Below the pieces are notes generated by a model. That model was not told where the DNA came from. It searched no databases and was given only the letters and a program-made list of their open reading frames with translations. A stretch of DNA of 64,000 nucleotides from Dendrosporobacter quercicolus (GTDB lineage: Bacteria; Bacillota; Negativicutes; DSM-1736; Dendrosporobacteraceae): the NCBI RefSeq assembly GCF_900104455.1, contig NZ_FNHB01000007.1:158291-222290 (forward strand), read 5' to 3'. The translations under genes and the position numbers were made by a program. Positions 17,801 through 27,198 of this stretch are shown here, piece by piece (positions within the stretch are counted from its first letter, which is position 1; each line of letters opens with the position of its first letter).

Positions 17801-18634
17801 ATGATTAATTTACCGATTGGGACAGTCTTTGAAGCGTTTATTAACTGGCTGCGGCTGAATTTTGACGGACTTTTTACTGTGGTCAGGACCGGGCTGCTGA
17901 GCTTTATCACCGGATTTGAGGATGTTTTGCTGTTCTTTCCGGCTATTGTTGTTATCGCTCTGTTCGTACTTCTGGCCTGGCGGGTTGCGGGACGAGGGGT
18001 AACGGTCTTTACACTGGTCGGCCTAACCCTGATTTACAGCATGGACCTCTGGACGCAAACGATGCAAACGCTGGCTCTGGTGCTGACCTCGGCGTTGATC
18101 GCATTGGTGATCGGCATTCCTGTGGGCATTTGGACATCCCGCAGCGATAAAGCCGACCGGATTGTCCGTCCTATCCTGGACTTTATGCAGACGATGCCGG
18201 CGTTTGTTTATCTTATTCCGGCAATTCTGTTTTTCAAGCTGGGCAAAGTTCCGGGGGCGGTTTCAACCGTTATTTTCGCCATGCCGCCCGCTGTCCGCCT
18301 GACCAGCCTGGGCATCCGGCAAGTGCCGGCCGATGTGGTGGAAGCCGCCAAATCATTTGGCTCAACGCCAGGACAATTATTATTTAAGGTTCAGCTGCCG
18401 ATTGCGATACCTACGATTTTAGCCGGTGTGAACCAGACGATTATGCTGTCGCTTTCGATGGTGGTAATTTCCGCGATGATTGGGGCCGGGGGCCTGGGTG
18501 AAGAAGTGCTAAAAGGGATCACCCAACTGAAGATCGGCCGCGGTTTTGAAAGCGGCGTGGCCGTCGTCGTGCTGGCTATGATTCTGGATCGTATATCGCA
18601 GAGCTTTGCCAATAATAAACGCAAGAAAACTTAA
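17801..18634 (+). CDS. opuAB: Glycine betaine/proline ABC transporter permease
   Basis: A 277-residue inner-membrane permease of the ProW/OpuAB type, with about six helices. The binding-protein-dependent transport signature lies around EAAKSFGSTPGQLLFKVQLP (near residue 187), the contact loop for the ATPase. The ATG at 17801 has GGGGAGGG upstream, inside the end of the ATPase gene. It lies between the ATPase and the binding protein and forms a complete three-gene importer with them. Confidence 0.93.
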   Translation: MINLPIGTVFEAFINWLRLNFDGLFTVVRTGLLSFITGFEDVLLFFPAIVVIALFVLLAWRVAGRGVTVFTLVGLTLIYSMDLWTQTMQTLALVLTSALIALVIGIPVGIWTSRSDKADRIVRPILDFMQTMPAFVYLIPAILFFKLGKVPGAVSTVIFAMPPAVRLTSLGIRQVPADVVEAAKSFGSTPGQLLFKVQLPIAIPTILAGVNQTIMLSLSMVVISAMIGAGGLGEEVLKGITQLKIGRGFESGVAVVVLAMILDRISQSFANNKRKKT

Positions 18635-18651
18635 ATTTGAGGAGGAATTTT

Positions 18652-19536
18652 ATGCGAACTACATGGAAAAAAACTTTGATCTTCACGCTGATTGCCGTAA
18701 TGGCAATTACTTTGGGACTGGCCGGCTGCGGCGGCCAGCCGGAAAGCGGACAAAACGGGAAAAAAACGGTGCGGCTTGGTTATGTCAATTGGGCTGAAGG
18801 GGTTGCCATGACCTATTTGGCCAAAGTTGTTTTAGAAGAAAAAATGGGCTACCAGGTTGAGGTAACCATGGCTGATGTTGCGCCAGTATTTTCATCTGTC
18901 GCCAATGGCGACTATGATGCTTTTCTGGATACCTGGCTGCCGGTGACGCATGAAACCTATATGAAGGAATATGGCGACAGGCTGGTAGATCTGGGCACAA
19001 GCTTTGTGGGAGGACGGATTGGCCTGGTTGTTCCGGAATATGTTACCATCAACAGTATTGAGGAATTAAATTCGGTGAAAGACAAAATGGACGGCAGGAT
19101 TGTCGGCGTTGATTCAGGAGCCGGTATGATGAAGGCGACCGATCAGGTGATCAAAGATTATCAGCTTGATTATCAGCTGATGAGTAGCAGCGGCCCGGCA
19201 ATGACTGCGGCGCTAAAGGATGCGATTGAAAAACAGGAATGGATTGTGGTAACCGGCTGGAAACCTCATTGGAAGTTTGCCACCTGGAAACTGAAATTTC
19301 TTGAAGAACCCAAAGGAATCTATGGTGGGGTGGAAAGCATTCATATTGTAGGCCGCAAGGATATTGAGCAGGATTTACCGGAAGTGGCTCAGTTTTTTAA
19401 AAACTTTAAACTGAATGATGAACAGCTGGGAAGCCTGATGGGCTTAATTGCTGAGAGTGATGATCCGCTAAAAAGCTCCCGGGAATGGGTGCAAAAGAAC
19501 GAACAGGTGGTAACTGGCTGGCTGCCGCAAAAGTAG
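18652..19536 (+). CDS. opuAC: Glycine betaine-binding lipoprotein
   Basis: A 294-residue extracytoplasmic binding protein of the OpuAC/ProX family. The signal sequence ends in the lipobox LAGC (Cys near residue 25), so it is lipid-anchored. VRLGYVNWAEGVAMTYL is the family's start, and tryptophans typical of the betaine cage occur in DTWLPVTHETY and VTGWKPHWKF. ATG 18652 has GAGGAGG at the right distance; an in-frame TTG lies 15 bases upstream but has no such site. It closes the opuA operon before a strong terminator. Confidence 0.92.
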   Translation: MRTTWKKTLIFTLIAVMAITLGLAGCGGQPESGQNGKKTVRLGYVNWAEGVAMTYLAKVVLEEKMGYQVEVTMADVAPVFSSVANGDYDAFLDTWLPVTHETYMKEYGDRLVDLGTSFVGGRIGLVVPEYVTINSIEELNSVKDKMDGRIVGVDSGAGMMKATDQVIKDYQLDYQLMSSSGPAMTAALKDAIEKQEWIVVTGWKPHWKFATWKLKFLEEPKGIYGGVESIHIVGRKDIEQDLPEVAQFFKNFKLNDEQLGSLMGLIAESDDPLKSSREWVQKNEQVVTGWLPQK

Positions 19537-19551
19537 CCGTTGTAAAGGGTT

Positions 19552-19594
19552 AGCCCCCGCTTTCATGCCGCAAGGCATGGGCGGGGGCTTTACA
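19552..19594 (+). terminator. Intrinsic terminator after the opuA operon
   Basis: AGCCCCCGC pairs with GCGGGGGCT, with an inner CATGCC/GGCATG stem, followed by TTTAC. Confidence 0.8.
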
Positions 19595-19764
19595 TATTTT
19601 GCTTGTTTTACGGTAAATCTATGTTCGGGCGGTAATTTTGCAAAAAAAGGGATAATTTTTTCCAATTTAGCAGGAATAATTGAATCAAAAGCGAATACAG
19701 TAGTAAAATAACTGCTTAATGATTTTGGTAGTAGTAAAAAAACTAAACAAGAGGTGCAAGGTTT

Positions 19765-20862
19765 ATGGCAAAAAAATTGAAAGCTTTACTCATTGGCGAT
19801 GCGATGATTGTTGGCAGCGAATTTCAGCTTGCCGCCCAAAAATATCTTAGCGGCTTTACCTCGGAGGTAAAGGTGAGCGACTGGGAACCGGACTGGCAAA
19901 AGCTCCAGGCCAGACGGCTGGAGGTCGAAAAGAAAGGCCCTGAGATTGAAGAAGTGGATGCGCTCATCAAAGCCGAAGGAAAAGACGCCGAACTACTGGC
20001 CGGGTTATTTCTGCCTATTTCTTCAAAAGTATTTGACGCCATGCCGAATTTGAAAATTGCCGGTGTATCACGGGCTGGTTTGGAGAATGTGAACGTTAAG
20101 GAAGCCACGAAACGCGGTATTCTGGTGTTCAATATTGAAGGCCGCAATGCTGAAGCCGTATCAGATTTTGCCGTTGGCCTGATGTTATCGGAATGCCGAA
20201 ATATTGCCAGAGCCCATTTTGCGATCAAAAACGGGCAGTGGCGCAAGGCGTTTTCCAATTCCAGCTGGGTACCCGAATTAAAGGGCAAGAATGTCGGCAT
20301 CGTCGGCTTTGGCTATATCGGGCGGCTGGTTGCGCAAAAACTATCCGGGTTCGGCGTCAATATTCTGGTATACGATCCTTTTGTCAAGCCTGAAGACGTT
20401 AGCGCCGCCGGCGCCACTCTGGTAGAAAAAGACAAGCTGTTTAGCGACAGTGATTTTATCAGCCTGCATGCCCGTATGAGCGAAAGCACGAAAAATATGG
20501 TAGGGGCCAAAGAACTGGGATTGATGAAATCAACGGCTTATTTAATCAATACCGGCCGGGCCGGTTTGGTGGATGAGCAAGCCCTGCTTAGTGTTCTGCG
20601 GGAGAAAAAAATTGCCGGCGCCGGGCTTGATGTATTTTTAGATGAACCCTTAAAACCCGATAGTGAGTTTTTAACGCTGGATAATGTAACGTTGTCCACC
20701 CACATTGCCGGCACAACGAAAGAAGCGCTGACCCGCTCGCCGGAAATTTTGCTGGAGGATATCAGCAAGCTCCTGCAGGGGCAGAAACCGCGTTTTGTCA
20801 TCAATAAAGAGGTGCTTGAGCAGCCTGCATTTAAAGAATGGCTGGCAGGTGTTCAGCAATGA
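19765..20862 (+). CDS. D-2-hydroxyacid dehydrogenase (phosphoglycerate dehydrogenase-like)
   Basis: A 365-residue NAD-dependent D-2-hydroxyacid dehydrogenase. The nucleotide fold carries GKNVGIVGFGYIGRLVAQKL near residue 175, and the catalytic set is visible: Arg in NTGRAGLVDE, Glu in DVFLDEPL, His in LSTHIAGTTKEA. Its last base overlaps the start of an aldolase gene (ATGATGG). The neighbours (class II aldolase, FGGY kinase, GntP permease, RpiR regulator) suggest a sugar acid rather than serine biosynthesis; it might reduce a 2-keto acid. It carries no ACT domain. The exact substrate cannot be named. Confidence 0.8.
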   Translation: MAKKLKALLIGDAMIVGSEFQLAAQKYLSGFTSEVKVSDWEPDWQKLQARRLEVEKKGPEIEEVDALIKAEGKDAELLAGLFLPISSKVFDAMPNLKIAGVSRAGLENVNVKEATKRGILVFNIEGRNAEAVSDFAVGLMLSECRNIARAHFAIKNGQWRKAFSNSSWVPELKGKNVGIVGFGYIGRLVAQKLSGFGVNILVYDPFVKPEDVSAAGATLVEKDKLFSDSDFISLHARMSESTKNMVGAKELGLMKSTAYLINTGRAGLVDEQALLSVLREKKIAGAGLDVFLDEPLKPDSEFLTLDNVTLSTHIAGTTKEALTRSPEILLEDISKLLQGQKPRFVINKEVLEQPAFKEWLAGVQQ

Positions 20863-21695
20863 TGGTCAATTTAGCCCAATTGCTGCCTGATGCCCGGAGA
20901 AAAAGATACGCGATTGGTTCTTTCAATGTCTACAACTATGAAACGATTCGCGGCGTTATTGAAGCAAATAATGAACTGGGCTATCCGGCAATTGTAGCCT
21001 TTGGTGAAAATTATCTCACCAATATGACCGTTGATGAGGTTTTTGCGCTGGTTGACGCTATGTCCAAAAGGGTAAAAATCCCCCTGGCGCTCCATTTGGA
21101 TCATTGCAAGTCCTTTGACCATATCGTCCAGGCCATAAAAGCCGGCTTTACTTCGGTAATGTATGATGGCTCCAGCCTGCCTTTTGAAGAGAATATCAAA
21201 CAGACTGCCCAGATCGCAGCCATTGCTCATGCCGCTAATGTCAGTGTGGAAGCCGAACTCGGCGCTTTAGCCGGCGGGGAGTTTTCCAATGAAGAGTCTG
21301 GTGAGGAAATTTACACCAATCCGGAGCAGGCCGCCAGGTTTGTCGCTGAAACAAAGGTTGATGCGCTGGCTGTTTCGATCGGTACCGTACATGGCATGTA
21401 TAAAGGCACGCCCAAGGTAGACGTGGAAATTCTCAAGAAAATTGCTGCTCAGGTGGACTTGCCGCTCGTTTTGCATGGCGGCTCAGGAACGCCGGAGGAA
21501 ATTGTGAAGAGATGCATCAGAAATGGCATTGCCAAAATTAACGTCAATACTGAGATTTCTTTGTATACGATAGAAAAAGTGAAGGAACTGCTTCAGTCAG
21601 GAAAAGCTTATCATTTATCACAGCTGGCGTGTAAAGAAGTTGACTATGTCAAGGAAGTTGTTAAAAAGTATTCAACAATGTTTCGGGCGATTTAG
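20859..21695 (+). CDS. Class II fructose-bisphosphate/tagatose-bisphosphate-type aldolase
   Basis: A 278-residue zinc-dependent class II aldolase, of the size of GatY/KbaY and short FbaA enzymes. Features are GSFNVYNYETIRGV near the N-terminus, the metal region HLDHCKSFDHIVQAIKAGF with the paired histidines, VEAELGALAGGE, and LHGGSGTPEEIVKRCI near residue 205 for phosphate binding. The preceding dehydrogenase stop codon overlaps this start (ATG 20859; 20862 is also possible). With the FGGY kinase next in line, it probably cleaves a phosphorylated sugar or sugar acid into a triose phosphate and a smaller aldehyde. Confidence 0.85.
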   Translation: MMVNLAQLLPDARRKRYAIGSFNVYNYETIRGVIEANNELGYPAIVAFGENYLTNMTVDEVFALVDAMSKRVKIPLALHLDHCKSFDHIVQAIKAGFTSVMYDGSSLPFEENIKQTAQIAAIAHAANVSVEAELGALAGGEFSNEESGEEIYTNPEQAARFVAETKVDALAVSIGTVHGMYKGTPKVDVEILKKIAAQVDLPLVLHGGSGTPEEIVKRCIRNGIAKINVNTEISLYTIEKVKELLQSGKAYHLSQLACKEVDYVKEVVKKYSTMFRAI

Positions 21696-21705
21696 CCGAA
21701 GCGAT

Positions 21706-21735
21706 CATTTCAAACCCCTTAAGGGGTTTGAAATG
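21706..21735. terminator. Perfect 30-bp palindrome between aldolase and kinase genes
   Basis: CATTTCAAACCCCTT is followed directly by its reverse complement, giving a strong hairpin with a T-rich stretch about 10 bases later. It may act as a terminator or transcript-stability element that lowers expression of the kinase. Confidence 0.6.
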
Positions 21736-21789
21736 GGTTGATTTTTTGCAATAATGCTAAAATTGCGAATGAGAAACGGAGGCGGAAAA

Positions 21790-23301
21790 ATGGAACATAT
21801 TTTGGTGCTTGATGTTGGTACCTCCAGTTTAAAAGCCATGCTTTACGACATTACCGGCAAGCTGTTAAACCGGGCATCACATGAATATCACTCGGATTTT
21901 TTCAGCAATAACCATGTTGAGCAAAATCCGCTGACCTGGCAGGATTCTTTAATTATTACGTTGAAGAAGTCAAGTAATTTTATCCGGGACAATAACCTTT
22001 CTATTGATGCAATTGTTGTAACTTCCCAGCGCGCTTCGGTTATTCCGGTCGATCATGCAGGGGAGACGCTTCATCCCGCCATCATGTGGCAGGACCGGCG
22101 GAGTATGGCGCAATGCGATCAATTGCTGGGCGAGCTAGGCCTTGAAGAAATTTACCGGCGTACCGGTCTAAGGGCCAACCCTTATTTTTCCGTGCCGAAG
22201 ATGATGTGGCTCAAGGATGAGCGGCCGGAAATATACAAGAAGGCGGAAAAACTGATCGGCGTGCAGGATTATGTTGTAAAGCTGTTGACCGGTGTATATG
22301 TTACCGACTGGACGCAGGCTTGCCGGACTTTGCTAATGAATATTAACACTTTTCAATGGGATGAAGATATGGTAAGGATCAGTGGAATTCCATTGAGTAA
22401 ATTGCCTGAGTTATGCCCGCCGGGAGCGCAGGCCGGCTTGCTGGAAAGCGGTATTGCCGGATTGACGGGTTTAAAGACCGGGATCCCGGTGATTATCGGC
22501 GGCGGGGATCAGCAATGCGCTGCGCTGGCGCTCAATATTCTGCGTCCCGGATATGCCGAGGCCAATACCGGAACAGGCTCTTTTGTCATTGCCTACTCCG
22601 AAGCGCCGCAATTCGACGCCCAAAGCCGTACCCTGTGCAGTGCAGCAGCTATTCCGGGCAAGTGGATTGTAGAAGCCGGCATATTCAATACCGGGTCAAT
22701 CCATCGCTGGTTTAGGGAACAGTTTTATCCTGAAGGCGAAAAGTCTTATGAAATCATCAATAAAGAAGCCGCTGAGTCCCCGGTTGGAGCTAACGGCGTC
22801 ATGATGTTGTCCCATTTTGAAGGCAGCGCCGCTCCTTACTGGAATCCACTGGCGAAGGGCATGTTCCTTAATTTATCCCTGGGAACGCAGCGCCGCGACT
22901 TTACCAGGGCAATTTTAGAAGGAATTTCATTGGAGATTGCGCATAACCTTTCGCTCATTGAAAACCTGGTGCCGGAAATGTCCACCGTTAGTGTCGCGGG
23001 CGGTCTGGTGGCCTTTGATCTCTTTAATCAGATTCAGGCGGATTGTTTTAATAAACGGGTTATCCGCTATGATAACAGCGAAGCCTCTTCCCTGGGCGCG
23101 CTAATGAGCGCGGCAGTCTCCCTGGGCATCTATCAGGATCATGCCGCTGCCTTCCAGGCCATTTGTCCAAACCAGCCCATTGTATTCCAGCCTGATCCGG
23201 TCAATGTCGATAAATACCGCATTCTCTTCAAGCGCAAAGACGAGCTGTATCAATCTCTTCACCGGTGCGGTATTTATGAATTGTTTAGCAATCCACTATA
23301 G
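21790..23301 (+). CDS. FGGY-family carbohydrate kinase
   Basis: A 503-residue sugar kinase of the FGGY family, which uses ATP to phosphorylate sugars or polyols. LVLDVGTSSLKAMLYD at residues 5-20 is the first phosphate-binding motif, MWQDRR near residue 95 contains the usual substrate-contact residues, and GGGDQQCAAL near residue 237 holds the catalytic Asp. The start is placed at 21790 because GGAGG lies just upstream. It resembles xylulokinases in length and order of motifs, but the substrate could be a sugar acid given the GntP permease that follows. Confidence 0.85.
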   Translation: MEHILVLDVGTSSLKAMLYDITGKLLNRASHEYHSDFFSNNHVEQNPLTWQDSLIITLKKSSNFIRDNNLSIDAIVVTSQRASVIPVDHAGETLHPAIMWQDRRSMAQCDQLLGELGLEEIYRRTGLRANPYFSVPKMMWLKDERPEIYKKAEKLIGVQDYVVKLLTGVYVTDWTQACRTLLMNINTFQWDEDMVRISGIPLSKLPELCPPGAQAGLLESGIAGLTGLKTGIPVIIGGGDQQCAALALNILRPGYAEANTGTGSFVIAYSEAPQFDAQSRTLCSAAAIPGKWIVEAGIFNTGSIHRWFREQFYPEGEKSYEIINKEAAESPVGANGVMMLSHFEGSAAPYWNPLAKGMFLNLSLGTQRRDFTRAILEGISLEIAHNLSLIENLVPEMSTVSVAGGLVAFDLFNQIQADCFNKRVIRYDNSEASSLGALMSAAVSLGIYQDHAAAFQAICPNQPIVFQPDPVNVDKYRILFKRKDELYQSLHRCGIYELFSNPL

Positions 23302-23345
23302 GTTCATATAAATGTGATAAACAAAACTAAAGGGGGAGAGAAAGA

Positions 23346-24683
23346 ATGAGTACAACTGCAGCACTCATGTTAGTGCTACTGGCCTCAATCGGCTTGATCG
23401 TGTTCCTGATTATGAAAGTACGTCTGCACACCTTCGTAACCTTAATTGTGGCCTGCATGTTCGTCGGTTTTGCGACCGGCATGCCGCTGGCGAAGATTGG
23501 CGCCTCTATTGAGGCCGGGATGGGAGGTACTTTGGGCTTTTTAGCCACAATCCTGGGTCTTGGCACAATTTTGGGCAAAATGCTGGAAGTCTCGCATGGC
23601 GCACAGCGTCTGGCCCGCACGATGATTGAAGCTTTAGGCAAGCAAAGAGCCGGCTGGGCAATGATGATTGTCGGCTTTGTGGCCGGTATTCCGGTTTTTT
23701 TCCAAGTTGGGTTTGTGCTGTTAATTCCTCTGGTATTCAGCGTTGCCAAGGAAACCGGGCTGTCGATGGTGAGCATTGGTATTCCGACGGCGATTTCGCT
23801 GATTACGGTACATTGTATTTTACCGCCCCATCCGGCGGCAATGGCAATTGCCGGATCATTAAAGGCCGACATCGGGCGGGTTATTCTCTATGGCATCATT
23901 GTGGGATTGCCGTCGGCAATTATTGCCGGTCCGCTATGGGCCAATCTGATTGGCGATAAATTCAAGTTTACGCTGCCGGAGAGTCTGCAAAAGACGGAAA
24001 TGGTATCAGAAAAAGATATGCCTTCCTTTGGCGTCACACTGTTTACCATTATGCTCCCGCTGCTGATTATGGTTTCCAAAACAATTATCGAATTAAATTT
24101 CCCCAAAGATGCTTCATTTATGCCTATTGTAAATTTTATCGGTAATCCGATTACCGCATTACTTATTTCAACTTTTGTCGCTTATTACACGTTAGGGCTG
24201 GCCCGCGGCTTTGATATGAAACAGCTGTTGGCCTTTACCGACCAATGCTTTGGACCTGTAGCCGGCATCCTGCTGGTTATCGGCGGCGGCGGGGCTTTTA
24301 ACAAAGTTCTGATTGACAGCGGACTGGGCACCGAACTGGCTAAGGTCTTGACCGGCTTATCCATGAATCCTCTGCTCCTGGCGTGGGTAGTCGCCGTTGT
24401 TATGCGGTTTTCAGTGGGATCGGCTACAGTCGCCATGATGACGGCGGTTGGCATTGTTATGCCGGTACTGTCGGCGTATCCCGGCCTTGACCCGGCGTTG
24501 GTGGCGGTGGCCGTCGGAGCCGGCGCTATCAGCTTTTCTCATGTCAATGATTCGGGTTTCTGGATTGTCAAAGAATTTTTTGGCTTGTCGGTAACCGATA
24601 CCTTAAAGTCCTATACAACCGCAACCTGCATCGCAGCCGTAGTTGCAATTATTATTACCATGATATTGGCTCAAATTGTCTAA
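23346..24683 (+). CDS. GntP family gluconate-type permease
   Basis: A 445-residue membrane protein of the GntP family (gluconate and related hydroxy-acid symporters) with about 12 to 14 helices. Family marks are GMGGTLGFLATILGLGTILGK near residue 60, GIPVFFQVGFVLLIPL near residue 118, PPHPAA near residue 161, and the C-terminal HVNDSGFWIVKEFFGLS. It starts with GGGGGAGAG upstream. It follows the kinase and probably imports the substrate of this cluster as an organic acid by proton symport. A terminator follows. Confidence 0.92.
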   Translation: MSTTAALMLVLLASIGLIVFLIMKVRLHTFVTLIVACMFVGFATGMPLAKIGASIEAGMGGTLGFLATILGLGTILGKMLEVSHGAQRLARTMIEALGKQRAGWAMMIVGFVAGIPVFFQVGFVLLIPLVFSVAKETGLSMVSIGIPTAISLITVHCILPPHPAAMAIAGSLKADIGRVILYGIIVGLPSAIIAGPLWANLIGDKFKFTLPESLQKTEMVSEKDMPSFGVTLFTIMLPLLIMVSKTIIELNFPKDASFMPIVNFIGNPITALLISTFVAYYTLGLARGFDMKQLLAFTDQCFGPVAGILLVIGGGGAFNKVLIDSGLGTELAKVLTGLSMNPLLLAWVVAVVMRFSVGSATVAMMTAVGIVMPVLSAYPGLDPALVAVAVGAGAISFSHVNDSGFWIVKEFFGLSVTDTLKSYTTATCIAAVVAIIITMILAQIV

Positions 24684-24699
24684 ATAGTTTCAGGTATCA

Positions 24700-24727
24700 T
24701 AAAAAGAGCGGCCAGTCCGCTCTTTTT
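24700..24727 (+). terminator. Intrinsic terminator after the GntP permease
   Basis: AAAAAGAGCGG pairs with CCGCTCTTTTT around a 5-base loop, followed by T residues. Confidence 0.9.
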
Positions 24728-24779
24728 GTGCAACCGGCAGGTAGTTGATTTTGGGATTCCAAACTTAAGGAGAGCGGAT

Positions 24780-26957
24780 ATGAGTATTCAACAGGAAATA
24801 CTGTTAACCGTTATGGGCATTATCCTCACGGTCAATTTGATTGCCGTCGCAGGCATGGCGATTTGTGTTTCACCGGATTTTTGGCAGTCTTTTCTTCAGT
24901 ATGGACTAGGGTTGTTGGTCGTGCTGCAATTATTGAGCGGAGTGGTTGTGTGGCTGTGGTTAAAAAAGCTGTTCACGCCTTTGCAATTGATCCGGCAAGG
25001 TGTTGACAGCCTGGGAACGGGCAATTTGACTTCACCGATCGACTATCCGGGCAGGAATGCTTTTGGCCAAATGATCGGCGGATTTAATGAAACCATTGCC
25101 AAGCTCAAAGGTATGGTGGGAACGGTGCGGGGGGAGACGGAAAAACTTTCAGGCTCCAGTGTGGAATTGGCGGCTGTGGCCAATGAGGCCAAACGGGCCG
25201 TTGAGGCAATTGCCCAGAGTGCGACGGAAATAGCCGGAAATTCGCAGGAAATCGAACATATGGCGCAGCAGGCGGCGCAAGGCACCGACCGGGTTGCAGA
25301 TCTATCGCAAAAAACTTCCGACAGGCTGAAAATCCTGGCCGGTAACGCCGAAGCCATTGGCGTAGCGGCCGATAGCGGCAAAACGGCGATTCAGGAGGTT
25401 ACCGCGGCAATTAGCAAGATTGCCGTACAGGCGGAAAATAATACCGCCAAGGTGGTAAGCGTGGGGGCAAAATCCAATCAGATCAGAGAAATCGCCGATA
25501 TGATCCAGACAATTACCAAACAAACTGATTTATTGGCGCTCAATGCGGCGATTGAGGCGGCAAGAGCAGGCGAACATGGCCGGGGATTCGCCGTTGTCGC
25601 CGAGGAAGTGCGGAAGCTGGCCGAACAGTCGCAGGGGGCAGCCGGGCAAATCAATACAATTATTGACCAAATGCTCACCGATATGAATGAGGTAATTACT
25701 GTTTTTAAAACAACATCAGGTGAAATTAATGCCGAGGTCGGCAAAATGGGGCAGGCCAATGACAACTTTAGTGAGATCACCCGTTGTATTGCGCCGGTGC
25801 GGAGCGAAATCAGGGATGTCGTGCAAATGGCTGACGAGCAGGCCGGGTTTGCCGGAACCTTAAAGCAGGCGGTAGACCAGGTGGTCCGCGTATCACAGGA
25901 GGCGTCGGCATCTACCGAAACGACGGCCGCCGGCACCCAGCAGGTAAGCGCTTCCATCGATGAGATTGCCAATAACGCCCGTTCTTTATCGCGGCTTGCG
26001 GGTGAGCTGGAACAGGCGGTAATGGGCTTTAAATTATCAGACAGACAGCTGATCCGCGTGGCTTTCAGTTTGTCTGATTCTTCGACCTCCTATCTTGGTA
26101 TGCAGCATTTTGCTAAATTGCTTAATGAAAAAGCCCCCGGACGGTATGAAGTTAAGATCTACCATAGCGCCCAGTTGGGTGAAGATCCCGAAATGCTGGA
26201 AAAACTCCAGCAGGGTCAGCTGGAAATGACCTTTATGTCATCAACTCCGGTTGCCGCAATTGCCCAGGAATTTATGCTGTTTGATTTTCCATTTTTGTTC
26301 AAAGATGAGCAAACCGTTGACAGAATACTGCAGGGACGGTTTGGGGCCAAAATACTGCAAGCTCTTAATAGCTACGGTTTTCACGGCCTGGCGCTGGCCG
26401 AAAATGGGTTTCGTGATTTAACCAATTCCAGACGGGAGGTATGCCGGCTGGAAGACTTTAAAGGCCTGAAAATCAGGACAATGGTCAATCCCGTCCATTT
26501 GGACACTTTTCGCTGCTTAGGGGCTGAAGCTGTCCCTATTCCGTTTGGTCAGCTGTATTCAGCGTTAAGTCAGGGTACGGTTGACGGGCAGGAAAACCCA
26601 CTGTCCACCATTTCCAGCAGCAATTTCTATGAAGTGCAGAAATACCTGACATTGAGTCATCATGTGTATACGCCGTTTGTCATGCTGTATTCCGGCAAGC
26701 TGTGGGATGAACTTCCGGCTGCCGATCAGGCGGTAATTGAAGCCGCCGCAAGGCAAAGCGCTCTCTATACTACTGAGATCAACCGCAAAATGACCGGCGG
26801 AATTATTCCTGAATTAGAGCGGAACGGCATGAAAATTGCGCGGATTTCCGATGATGAACTGGCTCGTATTCAACAGGCGGTAACGCCTGTTTATGAAAAA
26901 TACAAAGGCCAGGTTCAGGATTTACTGGAGGAGCTGCGCCGCGAAATAAAACAGTAG
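24780..26957 (+). CDS. Methyl-accepting chemotaxis protein fused to a C-terminal DctP-type binding domain
   Basis: A 725-residue chimera. Residues 7-30 and 38-60 are two membrane helices separated by only a few residues, so there is no extracytoplasmic sensor domain. A HAMP-like linker follows (about 60-112), then an MCP signalling domain whose tip is [20 protein letters not shown] near residue 250. From about residue 423 to the end is a complete TRAP-transporter solute-binding domain: [35 protein letters not shown], and [10 protein letters not shown] with the arginine that holds a carboxylate in DctP proteins. By topology this domain is cytoplasmic. It sits beside a GntP permease and an RpiR regulator, so it may sense an imported sugar acid. 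No signal peptide is present. Confidence 0.9.
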   Translation: MSIQQEILLTVMGIILTVNLIAVAGMAICVSPDFWQSFLQYGLGLLVVLQLLSGVVVWLWLKKLFTPLQLIRQGVDSLGTGNLTSPIDYPGRNAFGQMIGGFNETIAKLKGMVGTVRGETEKLSGSSVELAAVANEAKRAVEAIAQSATEIAGNSQEIEHMAQQAAQGTDRVADLSQKTSDRLKILAGNAEAIGVAADSGKTAIQEVTAAISKIAVQAENNTAKVVSVGAKSNQIREIADMIQTITKQTDLLALNAAIEAARAGEHGRGFAVVAEEVRKLAEQSQGAAGQINTIIDQMLTDMNEVITVFKTTSGEINAEVGKMGQANDNFSEITRCIAPVRSEIRDVVQMADEQAGFAGTLKQAVDQVVRVSQEASASTETTAAGTQQVSASIDEIANNARSLSRLAGELEQAVMGFKLSDRQLIRVAFSLSDSSTSYLGMQHFAKLLNEKAPGRYEVKIYHSAQLGEDPEMLEKLQQGQLEMTFMSSTPVAAIAQEFMLFDFPFLFKDEQTVDRILQGRFGAKILQALNSYGFHGLALAENGFRDLTNSRREVCRLEDFKGLKIRTMVNPVHLDTFRCLGAEAVPIPFGQLYSALSQGTVDGQENPLSTISSSNFYEVQKYLTLSHHVYTPFVMLYSGKLWDELPAADQAVIEAAARQSALYTTEINRKMTGGIIPELERNGMKIARISDDELARIQQAVTPVYEKYKGQVQDLLEELRREIKQ

Positions 26958-27068
26958 CAGCCGGGGGATTTTGCGCAATTGAGCAAATGCAGGAATGGAA
27001 ACCGTGCAGTGTTGTCATAACGGTTAGATTAACGCGGGGCGCTTGGCGGTGTGCATACCGGCCATAAG

Positions 27069-27114
27069 ACGCCTGACGGCGGCGCAGTTTGCCAAACCCC
27101 GTCCGGTCAGGCGT
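27069..27114. repeat. Inverted repeat between the MCP-DctP gene and the RpiR gene
   Basis: ACGCCTGAC (27069-27077) is the exact reverse complement of GTCAGGCGT (27106-27114). There is no T run. It may be a weak terminator or an operator for the following regulator. Confidence 0.4.
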
Positions 27115-27198
27115 GCTGCTGTACCGGAACTTGACAGACAAGCCGCCTCTTCTTATAATTCAATTGAACTTCAATTCATTTTTTTAACGGAGGCTGCT

